Origin: an uncultured Verrucomicrobiota bacterium
Lineage (GTDB): Bacteria; Verrucomicrobiota; Verrucomicrobiia; Opitutales; Opitutaceae
Length of the DNA stretch: 64,000 nucleotides
NCBI GenBank assembly: GCA_903876795.1
Contig: CAIRBK010000097.1
Coordinates: 114,743-178,742 of the forward strand
Reading direction: 5' to 3'
The notes below the pieces were generated by a model. That model searched no databases. It saw only the letters and a list, made by a program, of their open reading frames with translations, and was not told the DNA's origin. Positions 55,831 to 64,000 of the stretch are shown here, piece by piece. A program made the position numbers and the translations under genes. The stretch's first letter is position 1. Every line of letters begins with the position of its first letter.

Positions 55831-56301
55831 GTGCCGCGTTCGCTCGACATTCTCAACGCCCATCCGCGTCTCTCGCTCGACAAAAAAGCCGTCGCCCGCG
55901 TCATCGCCACACTCGACGCCCATGCCGGCAAGTTTCTCGGCGGCTGCCCCGCCGGTGAACTCTCGCTCGCGTTCATGACCGACGCGAAACTGGCCGCGCT
56001 CCATGGCGACTTCCTAGACGACCCGACCACCACGGACGTGATCACCTTCGAAGGCCGGCCGGAGTTTGGCGTCGCCGGTGAAATCTGCGTTTCCGCCGAC
56101 ACCGCCGCCGCCTACGCCCGCATGCACGGGCGCGACTTCGGCGAGGAACTGACCCTCTACATCGTGCACGGCTGGCTGCACCTCGCCGGCTACGACGACC
56201 TCCAGCCCCCCAAAAAGCGCAAGATGCGCGCCGCCGAAGCCCGCGCCATGAAGCTGCTCCACGCCTCCGCCGCAGTGCCTCGCTTCAGCCTGCGCCCATA
56301 G
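55831..56301 (+). CDS. ybeY: Endoribonuclease YbeY
   Basis: A 156-residue protein from GTG 55831. PTTTDVITFEGRPEFGVAGE and EICVSADTAAAYARMHGRDF, then ELTLYIVHGWLHLAGYDDLQ, are YbeY motifs. The zinc site H-x3-H is present, but the third ligand, often His in GYDH, is Asp here, as I recall in some other phyla. It matures 16S rRNA and takes part in ribosome quality control. The C-terminus is basic (PPKKRKMRAAEARAMK). Confidence 0.9.
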   Translation: MPRSLDILNAHPRLSLDKKAVARVIATLDAHAGKFLGGCPAGELSLAFMTDAKLAALHGDFLDDPTTTDVITFEGRPEFGVAGEICVSADTAAAYARMHGRDFGEELTLYIVHGWLHLAGYDDLQPPKKRKMRAAEARAMKLLHASAAVPRFSLRP

Positions 56302-56338
56302 ACGGGAACGCCTTCTTCGGTCCTCCGATTTTCGACCA

Positions 56339-56959
56339 GTGCCCGGCCCTTCCCTCACCACCGACGCCCTCGTGCTGCGCCCCTGGCCGCCGACCGATGC
56401 CTTTCAGTCCTTTTCCATCTTCACCCCCGGACACGGCCTCCTTCGCATCCACCGGCGCCTGCCGGCAAAAAAAACTTCGGTTACCCAACTGGCCATCGAC
56501 CTTTTCGACGAGCTCTCGCTGCTCCTGGAGGGCACGGCCTCCGGCGATGCGTGGTTTGCGAAGGAGGCCCGCCTGCTTCACCGCCACGCCGGCATCGGCC
56601 GCCGCTACGAATCACTGCAACAAGCCTCCGCCTTCGCCGCACTGGTAGCGCGCAATCCCGGCCCCTCCGAAAGCCACCCCGCCGTTTACACGCTCCTGCG
56701 CACCGCCTTCGCCGCCTTCGCCGACTCCGACCGGCCCGACATCGTTTACCTGAAAAGCCTCTATTGTTTTGCCCGCGACGAGGGGCACCCGTTGAAACAA
56801 CATTGGTTTCCCGCCTTGCCCGTCTCGGATCGCTCCTTGGCCGTAACTCTCATCAATCAGCCGCTCGCCCGCCAGACCGCCTCACACGCCGATGTCGCGC
56901 GCCTGCACCACCTGCTCGAAGCCTACCTGCGCGAGCACACGGAAATCCATTTGGATTAA
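56339..56959 (+). CDS. recO: RecO-like DNA repair protein
   Basis: A 206-residue protein from GTG 56339. TTDALVLRPWPPTDAFQSFS and IFTPGHGLLRIHRRLPAKK fit the N-terminal OB fold of RecO; the rest is helical and lacks the zinc-binding cysteines seen in some RecO. It is shorter than the usual ~240 residues. In other bacteria, recO commonly sits just after ybeY/era, which supports the call. Sequence similarity is weak, so this remains a probable assignment. A helicase follows 18 bp later. Confidence 0.62.
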   Translation: MPGPSLTTDALVLRPWPPTDAFQSFSIFTPGHGLLRIHRRLPAKKTSVTQLAIDLFDELSLLLEGTASGDAWFAKEARLLHRHAGIGRRYESLQQASAFAALVARNPGPSESHPAVYTLLRTAFAAFADSDRPDIVYLKSLYCFARDEGHPLKQHWFPALPVSDRSLAVTLINQPLARQTASHADVARLHHLLEAYLREHTEIHLD

Positions 56960-56977
56960 CCGCCCGCTCCCCGCCGC

Positions 56978-59452
56978 ATGGACTTCGACCTCGATCAACG
57001 CACCGCCTCGCTGAGCATCGGCGAGTTCGCCGCGTTCACCATCGGTCCCCGTGATCCGTCCGACAACCCCGGCGCCCAGGGACTCTGGCGCGCCCGCCTC
57101 GGCACCCGCTGGCACCAGGAACTCCGCGCCTCCACCGCCGCCGCCTCGCCCGCCGCTTCCTTTGAAGTGCCGGTCACCGGCCGCGTCTTCCACGGAGGCT
57201 GGACCCTCACGTTGTCCGGCCGCATCGACCAGCTTCTCCCCGCCGACGGTCCCGCCACCCCGCTCACGCTGCGCGAGATAAAGACCACCCTCGATCCAGT
57301 CCCCGCGCCGGAAGAAGACCTGCGCGCCGCGCACCCCGAGTATTTTGCGCAACTCGCCTCCTACCTCGCCCTCCGCCGCATTGCCGACCCGGCGGAAAAA
57401 ATCCGCGGCGAACTCGTCTTTGTCGAAGCCGGCAGCGGCCTAAGCCAGACGATCATCTTCACCGCCACCGACGAAACGCCGTTTCGCGTGCAACTCGAAC
57501 GCGTGGTCGAGTTCCTCAACCTCCGCCATCGCGCCCGTGAACGTCTGCGCGCCCTCGCCTATCGCCCTGCTTTCGCCGAACTCCGCGAGGGCCAGCAAAC
57601 CACCCGGGCCGACCTTGCCGCCGCTCTTGCGACGCGCCGCCTAGTGCTCTTCACCGCCCCGACCGGTTTCGGCAAGACAGGCGCCCTTCTTGAGTGCGCG
57701 CTCGGGGCCATGAAGTCCGGCCGCTACTCCCGCCTCCTCTATCTCACCAGCAAAGCCACCGGCCAACTCCAGGTCCTGCGCACCCTCCGCGCCATGGCCT
57801 CCCAGCCAAAGTGTCACCTAATAGGTGACACTTTGGCTGCGGCCTCCGCTGCGGACGCTCCGTCCATGCCCGTCGCCGCGTGGCATGTGCGACCCAAAAA
57901 GGAGCATTGCCTGGCACCACGGTGCTTCTGCGAGAAACGCGGATTCAACCACCCCGAATCCGTTGCCCGTCGCTGGACCCAGGCCGGCCTCTCGCGGTTC
58001 TACCTTTTTGAGGACGAGACCCGCGACCTGGATGCGCTCCGCTCCGCCGGACGCTCCGCGCAAATCTGCCCCTACGAGATCACCCGCACCGCCCTGGCTT
58101 TTCAGGATGTATGGATCGGCGACTACAACTACGTCTTCGCTCCGGCCAATCGCGGCTTGTTCTACAACCAGCCCGGCTTCAACCCCGCCGAAACGCTCCT
58201 CGTCATCGACGAGGCCCACAACCTCCCCGCCCGCGCCGCCGACGCCCGCTCCCATGTGATCACCACCGACGACGCCCGCCGCGTCCTCGCCGATCTGGAC
58301 CAACTCGGAGCCGCCACCGCCCTCCGACGCGCCTGGGAAAACTGGACACTCCTCCTAGCATCCCAGCCGGCCTGCGACGCCCTCGACCTCGCCCTGGAAG
58401 ACGACCTGGCCGACACCCTCCGCCGCCTGGCCGAGACTCTCATGCTTCACCCGCTCCCACTCGACGACGTCGATCCAGGCGTGCGCGAACTTCTCTGGCA
58501 GATCCCCCTGCTCGCCGAGTGGTTCACCGCCCCCTTCCCCAAACTCGTGTGGAGCCCGCGCGAGGGCGAACTCCGACTCACCTGCCTCGACGCCGCGCTC
58601 CCGACCGGAGACACCCTGCGCGACTACGCCGGCGTGATCTTTGCCACGGCCACGCCCGGCCCCGCCGACACCTTTGCCCAGGCCTGCGGGCTGTCCGCGC
58701 CAGGCTCCGAGCTCCTGGCCGACGACTCGCGTCTCTGCCCCGTCACCGCCCACACCCCTTGGCGCGACGACGCCTATGACATCGCGTACGACGTGCGCGT
58801 GGACACCACCTACCAGCAGCGCGCCCGCCACGCCGCCACCACTGCCGACACCATCGCCTCCCTTCACGCCGCCGCCGGTTCATGCGTGGCGGTGTTCTTC
58901 CCCAGCTACGCCTACGCCGAGTCCATCGAGAAACAACTCGGCCGCGACCACCCGCACCTGCGCGCGGCGTTGCAACCGCGCCTCGCCGATCTCGCCGCGC
59001 AAACCGCCTGGGTGGACGAATCGCTCGCCTTTACCGACGCGCTCTTCCTGGTCCTCGGCAGCAGTTTCGCCGAAGGCATCGACACCCTCGGCGGTCGCAT
59101 CAGCCACGCGCTGGTGGTCGGCCCCGCGCTGCCCGAGGTCAATGCCGTGCAGAAAGCCCGCCTGGCCGCACTGACCGGCCTGAGTCGCGAAGCCGCCTTC
59201 CAGCGTGTTTACCAGATACCCGGTATCCAAAAAGTGAACCAAGCCGTCGGCCGGCTCGTCCGTGCGCCCGGCCAGCACGCCAAGGTGCTCCTGCAATGCC
59301 GCCGCTTTTTCGAACCCGCCTACGCCGGGTTGCTGGATCGCGATTACCAATTTGGCGCAGTGGTAAGCACCCGGGCGGAATTGGACGCATGGCTGGGGTC
59401 ACGCCGGCCCGCAGTCGGAAGCCCTTCTGGAAAATCCGAGCACCCCGCCTGA
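56978..59452 (+). CDS. Fe-S superfamily 2 helicase with N-terminal PD-(D/E)XK nuclease domain
   Basis: An 824-residue protein. Residues about 1-190 look like a PD-(D/E)XK nuclease: H46 in GTRWHQEL, D84 in LSGRIDQLL, E100-x-K102 in LREIKTT, and a QxxxY-like FAQLASYLAL. The helicase part has Walker A LFTAPTGFGKTGALLE, an XPD-like Cys set C311, C316, C318 and C364, DEAH at 411-414 in LLVIDEAHNLPA, and a C-terminal SSFAEGIDTLGG...VGRLVRAPGQ (motif VI). It is probably a DNA-repair nuclease-helicase of the DinG/XPD group. A 37-bp palindrome sits in frame at codons 276-288. Confidence 0.87.
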   Translation: MDFDLDQRTASLSIGEFAAFTIGPRDPSDNPGAQGLWRARLGTRWHQELRASTAAASPAASFEVPVTGRVFHGGWTLTLSGRIDQLLPADGPATPLTLREIKTTLDPVPAPEEDLRAAHPEYFAQLASYLALRRIADPAEKIRGELVFVEAGSGLSQTIIFTATDETPFRVQLERVVEFLNLRHRARERLRALAYRPAFAELREGQQTTRADLAAALATRRLVLFTAPTGFGKTGALLECALGAMKSGRYSRLLYLTSKATGQLQVLRTLRAMASQPKCHLIGDTLAAASAADAPSMPVAAWHVRPKKEHCLAPRCFCEKRGFNHPESVARRWTQAGLSRFYLFEDETRDLDALRSAGRSAQICPYEITRTALAFQDVWIGDYNYVFAPANRGLFYNQPGFNPAETLLVIDEAHNLPARAADARSHVITTDDARRVLADLDQLGAATALRRAWENWTLLLASQPACDALDLALEDDLADTLRRLAETLMLHPLPLDDVDPGVRELLWQIPLLAEWFTAPFPKLVWSPREGELRLTCLDAALPTGDTLRDYAGVIFATATPGPADTFAQACGLSAPGSELLADDSRLCPVTAHTPWRDDAYDIAYDVRVDTTYQQRARHAATTADTIASLHAAAGSCVAVFFPSYAYAESIEKQLGRDHPHLRAALQPRLADLAAQTAWVDESLAFTDALFLVLGSSFAEGIDTLGGRISHALVVGPALPEVNAVQKARLAALTGLSREAAFQRVYQIPGIQKVNQAVGRLVRAPGQHAKVLLQCRRFFEPAYAGLLDRDYQFGAVVSTRAELDAWLGSRRPAVGSPSGKSEHPA
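57803..57839. repeat. 37-bp near-perfect palindrome inside the helicase gene
   Basis: Arms of 18 bp (57803-57820 and 57822-57839) are exact inverse complements around a single A. The left arm is CAGCCAAAGTGTCACCTA. It keeps the reading frame and encodes residues from Q276 (QPKCHLIGDTLA), between the ATP-site region and the Fe-S cysteines, where related helicases would not need extra residues. Confidence 0.85.
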
Positions 59453-59588
59453 AGCCTGTCGGAACAGCCTGCGGGGGTGGCTACACTTTCGCCACAGCCA
59501 TCACCTCAACCTAAAGCCCCCACACGGCTCAAGCCTCGGGCCAGACAGGTGCCGGCAACCCATGGCGGCGCGGCACCCGGCGCCGGTG

Positions 59589-60851
59589 TCAGAGCTTCCA
59601 AGTCACGCCGGCGGAGACGAAGGCGCGGTCGTATTCGCGACTGTCACCACCCGTGACAATCTTGTTTTCGACCCAATCCTGGGAAATGCCGAGAGTTGCG
59701 CTGACGGCCTTGGTGGCGTTCCATGTGACCGAGGCCATGGCGGTGTAGTCCACCTCGATGCGGGAGGCCGGAGCGTAGTCGATCTTGGCGAGACGACCGG
59801 TCAAGCTGGCATTCCACTCTTGGTTGAAGGTGTGCTTCCAGTTGAGTTGATGCGTGCTGCCGAGGACGCTGTTGGTGCCCGTGGAAGATACGGTGCGGTT
59901 CTCGGATGTCTTGAATTGGAGTTCGTCGGTCTTGGTGACGTTCCAGGTGGCGGTGATGTCGGTGTAGAGACCCTCCTCCCGGTGATCGCTGCCGCCATAG
60001 CCGGAGCCGTAGTCGTGGATGGACCAGCCCGCCTGGGCGGCGAGTTTGAGGAAGGGCAGGATCTTGCCATCAACGCCGGCCAGGTAGCGGTCGTAGTGGT
60101 TGGAGGCATCAACACCAAGGCCGCCGTCGCGATCCTGGAATTGGTAGCCATTGCGGTAGCCGAGGTAGTATTCGGGGCCGCCCTTGGCGAAGGCGCGCCC
60201 CGCATCGACGCCTCCCTGGATGTCGTGGCGATCCACGTATTTCTCTCCGGCGACGAGCTTGGTCTGCATGTCCCAATACTGGAGTTTGCCGATGCCGCGC
60301 ACGAAACCGAGGCGGGTGTCATAGCGCACGGAGAGATCGGTCTTGTTCTGAAGCTGGTCGCCGCGTTCACGGGGGGCTGCGGTGGCGAAACCGCTCTTAT
60401 CAACATAACCGGAACCCGTGTAATTGGCGGTAGTCGCGGAACCGTCCACTTGGGCGAATTCGGTGTTGGCGCTCCCGGAGAGGTCGCCGGCTTTCCGGGT
60501 CCAACCGGCGCCAAGGACATGCTTCACGTTGTCCTGCGAGGTCTCGTCCCAATAGCGGCTGGCGGTGGCGCCATACGAAAGAAGGATGCCGGGCTCGAGC
60601 TTGGCGGTGATCTTGGCCCCCGCCGTGCCGAGCGTGGACTCACGCCGGGAGAGGGTGCCGTTGTTGACGAGATAGACGTTGGAATCGTAGCCGACGGAAC
60701 CGGTGAGGGTGTAGGAGAAAGGCGACTTGGCGGCCGACGCGGCGGCGGGCGCGGGGGCCGTGGGGGTGGCATCGGCAGCTTGGCCCGGAGAAAGAGCGAG
60801 CGTGGTGACGCACAGGGTGGAGAATGCCAGTTTTTTGGTAGCCTGACTCAT
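59589..60851 (-). CDS. Outer-membrane beta-barrel protein
   Basis: A 420-residue protein with a signal peptide (KLAFSTLCVTTLALSPGQA, cleaved near AADATP). An Ala/Pro-rich linker is followed by alternating polar and aromatic strands: YTLTGSVGYDSNVYLV, ILLSYGATASRYWDET, DLSVRYDTRLGFVRG, NQEWNASLTGRLAKIDYA. The last residue is Leu, after a terminal strand AFVSAGVTWKL, typical of porin-like barrels. Function unknown; no genes within 135 bp downstream or 370 bp upstream share its transcript. Confidence 0.82.
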   Translation of the reverse strand: MSQATKKLAFSTLCVTTLALSPGQAADATPTAPAPAAASAAKSPFSYTLTGSVGYDSNVYLVNNGTLSRRESTLGTAGAKITAKLEPGILLSYGATASRYWDETSQDNVKHVLGAGWTRKAGDLSGSANTEFAQVDGSATTANYTGSGYVDKSGFATAAPRERGDQLQNKTDLSVRYDTRLGFVRGIGKLQYWDMQTKLVAGEKYVDRHDIQGGVDAGRAFAKGGPEYYLGYRNGYQFQDRDGGLGVDASNHYDRYLAGVDGKILPFLKLAAQAGWSIHDYGSGYGGSDHREEGLYTDITATWNVTKTDELQFKTSENRTVSSTGTNSVLGSTHQLNWKHTFNQEWNASLTGRLAKIDYAPASRIEVDYTAMASVTWNATKAVSATLGISQDWVENKIVTGGDSREYDRAFVSAGVTWKL

Positions 60852-61223
60852 GGTTTTATGGGGTGTTGTTGGCCGACGGGGATTGGTTGTCCCTACGAAC
60901 TATTTGGTTGGGGAAATGGCCGCCCCGTGGGTGAATCCACGATGAAATACTCGGCGCAGGCGGCGACACTTCCCGCTCACCCCGACGGTTTCAAAAAGAG
61001 TTAGAAGACATGTTTTTAACCGATAAAAACGACGCTCATTCAGGTCCTGTCATCGTGAACAAATCAGACCACCGCTGAAGCTATACGAGCGAGGCGCAAG
61101 GGGCGCTGGCCCGGCGTGGCGCTCGGCGGCATGGTCCTCCGGGACAGGCGCGAGCCTCCGCAATGGGTCGCCAATCCCGGATGCACGGGCACCGCAAAAG
61201 TCCCGACAGAGATTCAGCCCGAC
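60852..61223. other. 372-bp intergenic region between trpB and the barrel gene
   Basis: No gene or RNA was recognised. AT-rich stretches at about 60995-61040 are the likely promoter area for the barrel gene on the minus strand. No leader peptide rich in Trp, nor a clear hairpin set, was seen ahead of the barrel or after trpB. Confidence 0.45.
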
Positions 61224-62450
<1,227 letters not shown>

Positions 62451-62545
62451 GGAAAAACCAACTCAACGGCGAAGCGGCACGGAGGCAAACGGGATTTCGA
62501 TCCGACAAGCCCGCGCCTTCTCGCTCGGCCCCCCGGCGGGGCACC

Positions 62546-63055
62546 TCAGCCCTGGGTAACGCGGTTTTTGAGGAAGTTGAGCACGTCTTGAAACCTGGCC
62601 CGGTTGGATTCTTCGGCCTCAACCAGGTTTTCATGGGCGGCGAGCACCAGGCGGGCGCTCTCCAACTCCCCCTTGTCGGGCACGTTGGCGAGCGCGGACA
62701 CCGCGTTCAGGTTAACAGCGTCCATATCCGAGTCCACCGTGAGCATCCGGTGCAGACCGAGATTGCGCACCAGTTCGAGATTACGCGCACCGAGACGGCA
62801 GAGGACGAGACTGCCGGGTGCGGGCTGCTTGCGGAGGAGGAGCGCGGCACCGGCCAACACGCCGAGAAACGTGCTGTCCATGCTCGTGCAGTTGTGGAAA
62901 TCCATCACGAAACGGCTCTTCCCCTGGGCGATCATCGTGCCAAAAAACTCGTTCAGGCTGGGGCTGTTTTGAAACGACGCACGGCCATCGACGCGGATCA
63001 CCACCGGATCGGAGGTAGCATCAACCAGAAACGCAGGCTTGGAGACTTCGGCCAT
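62546..63055 (-). CDS. STAS domain protein (anti-sigma factor antagonist-like)
   Basis: A 169-residue protein from ATG 63055; the longer frame to 63133 includes the aconitase terminator. PVVIRVDGRASFQNSPSLNE, FVMDFHNCTSMDSTFLGVLA and GSLVLCRLGARNLELVRNLG are a STAS fold, and NCTSMDSTFLG is the phosphorylatable Ser/Thr site. The last ~50 residues are an extra helical tail (SARLVLAAHENLVEAEESNR). It probably belongs to a partner-switching system; no anti-sigma kinase or phosphatase is in the window. Confidence 0.85.
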   Translation of the reverse strand: MAEVSKPAFLVDATSDPVVIRVDGRASFQNSPSLNEFFGTMIAQGKSRFVMDFHNCTSMDSTFLGVLAGAALLLRKQPAPGSLVLCRLGARNLELVRNLGLHRMLTVDSDMDAVNLNAVSALANVPDKGELESARLVLAAHENLVEAEESNRARFQDVLNFLKNRVTQG

Positions 63056-63092
63056 GATTGGAAGGTTGGACGAACGCGGGGTGAAATGAAGC

Positions 63093-63122
63093 AAAAACCC
63101 GGGGATTGTTCCCCGGGTTTTT
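63093..63122 (-). terminator. Rho-independent terminator of the aconitase gene
   Basis: A perfect 12-bp stem (AAAAACCCGGGG with its complement) with a 6-nt loop, 23 bp past the aconitase stop on the minus strand, ending in a T run. It lies in the 5' leader of the STAS gene, so that gene probably has its own promoter beyond it. Confidence 0.85.
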
Positions 63123-63145
63123 GGCGTTGGCAAGACCTGCGCCGA

Positions 63146-64000
63146 TCAGTTCGCGGCGATGATCTGGCGGAGCACGTAGGGCAGGATACCACCGTGCTGG
63201 TAGTAATCGATTTCGATGGGTGTATCGATGCGGCAGCGCACGGAGACGTCTTCGACGGCGCCGTCCTTGCGGGTGATCTTGAGCGTGAGGTCCTGCTGGG
63301 GCTTGATCGCGGCGTCGAGGCCGACGACGTCGTAAGTCTCGGTGCCGTCGAGCTTGAGTGTCTGCGCGGTCACGCCTTCCTTGAACTGGAGCGGGAGGAC
63401 ACCCATGCCGACGAGGTTGGAGCGGTGGATGCGCTCGAAGCTCTGGGCGACGACGACCTTCACGCCGAGGAGATTGGTGCCCTTGGCCGCCCAGTCGCGG
63501 GACGAGCCGGTGCCGTATTCTTGGCCGGCGATCACGATGAGCGGCACGCCCGCCTGCTGGTAGGCGATGGACGCGTCATAGATCGAAGTCTCGGAGCCGT
63601 CGGGCCCGAGGGTATTGCCGCCTTCCTTGCCGCCGAGCATCAGGTTTTTGATGCGGACGTTGGCAAAGGTGCCGCGGGTCATGATGCGGTCGTTGCCGCG
63701 GCGGCTGCCGTAGGAGTTGAAGTCCTCGAAGGTGACACCGTTTTCCAAGAGGAACTTGCCGGCGGGCGAGCTCTTCTTGATGGCGCCGGCGGGCGAGATG
63801 TGGTCGGTGGTCACCGAGTCGCCGAAGAGACCCAGCACGCGAGCGCCCTTGATCTCCTTGATCGCGCCCGGGGTGAGCGAGAAGTTGGTGATGATCGGCG
63901 GATCCTGGATGTAGGTTGATTTGGCGTCGAACGTGTAGACGTTGCCGGTGGTGGACGTGATCTCGTTCCACTTCGGGTTTTTCTCGGCGACGTTGCTGTA
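63146..64000 (-). CDS. acnA: Aconitate hydratase, 3' partial (N-terminal part outside window)
   Basis: The frame is open to the window edge, giving the last 284 residues. [60 protein letters not shown] and [17 protein letters not shown] form the swivelling domain IV of AcnA/IRP-type aconitases, including the SRDWAAKG substrate loop. The cluster cysteines lie in the missing part. It converts citrate to isocitrate in the TCA cycle and has a strong terminator downstream. Confidence 0.94.
   Translation of the reverse strand, partial: YSNVAEKNPKWNEITSTTGNVYTFDAKSTYIQDPPIITNFSLTPGAIKEIKGARVLGLFGDSVTTDHISPAGAIKKSSPAGKFLLENGVTFEDFNSYGSRRGNDRIMTRGTFANVRIKNLMLGGKEGGNTLGPDGSETSIYDASIAYQQAGVPLIVIAGQEYGTGSSRDWAAKGTNLLGVKVVVAQSFERIHRSNLVGMGVLPLQFKEGVTAQTLKLDGTETYDVVGLDAAIKPQQDLTLKITRKDGAVEDVSVRCRIDTPIEIDYYQHGGILPYVLRQIIAAN

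Overview
The window is a high-GC chromosomal stretch from a Gram-negative, LPS-bearing bacterium. No rRNA, phage, integrase or CRISPR array was seen. A complete heptose/inner-core LPS gene set, an exosortase, a PhoH / 7TM-HD / YbeY cluster, YfiR-type signalling and weak ribosome binding sites together suggest Verrucomicrobiota, probably class Opitutia. That placement is an inference from gene content and style, not from a marker gene.

Layout. 1-7390 (+): LPS/cell-surface glycosyltransferases, interrupted at about 3759-5829 by a clearly AT-rich insert carrying a glycosyltransferase and an FkbM methyltransferase. 7401-12771 (-): ADP-heptose biosynthesis operon (waaC-like, gmhB, rfaE2, rfaD, gmhA, rfaE1) with a VapBC toxin-antitoxin pair lodged inside it. 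12870-14813 (+): an unusual fusion of a lipid A acyltransferase with a heptosyltransferase. 14824-16518: a double ATPase of the peptide ABC type without permeases.

16905-30065 (+) is a 13-kb signalling island. It holds a solute-binding lipoprotein coupled to a 1306-residue hybrid kinase with HPt, a GAF hybrid kinase, a receiver-domain remnant next to a small element with 26-bp inverted ends, and then a tightly overlapping run of TonB-dependent receptor, YfiR-like protein, CHASE8 histidine kinase and receiver-kinase. No DNA-binding or GGDEF output domain is present. An M48 protease, tRNA-Ala and an ExbB/ExbD/TonB-like operon follow on the minus strand and could energise the receptor.

33695-44022 is largely housekeeping: a PfkB kinase, tmk-holB, an inositol-phosphatase-like enzyme, tRNA-Glu, ndk, a cobA-hemD fusion, hemC, ilvC, ilvN, tRNA-Val, asd and an L,D-transpeptidase. 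44071-51802 (-) holds a P1B-type metal ATPase, nadK, waaA, an exosortase, a DUF2238 membrane protein and fabF. 51941-59452 (+) holds a HIT protein, phoH, a 7TM-HD phosphodiesterase, ybeY, a RecO-like protein and a nuclease-helicase with a 37-bp palindrome inside its reading frame. 59589-64000 (-) holds an outer-membrane barrel, trpB, a STAS protein and the 3' part of aconitase.
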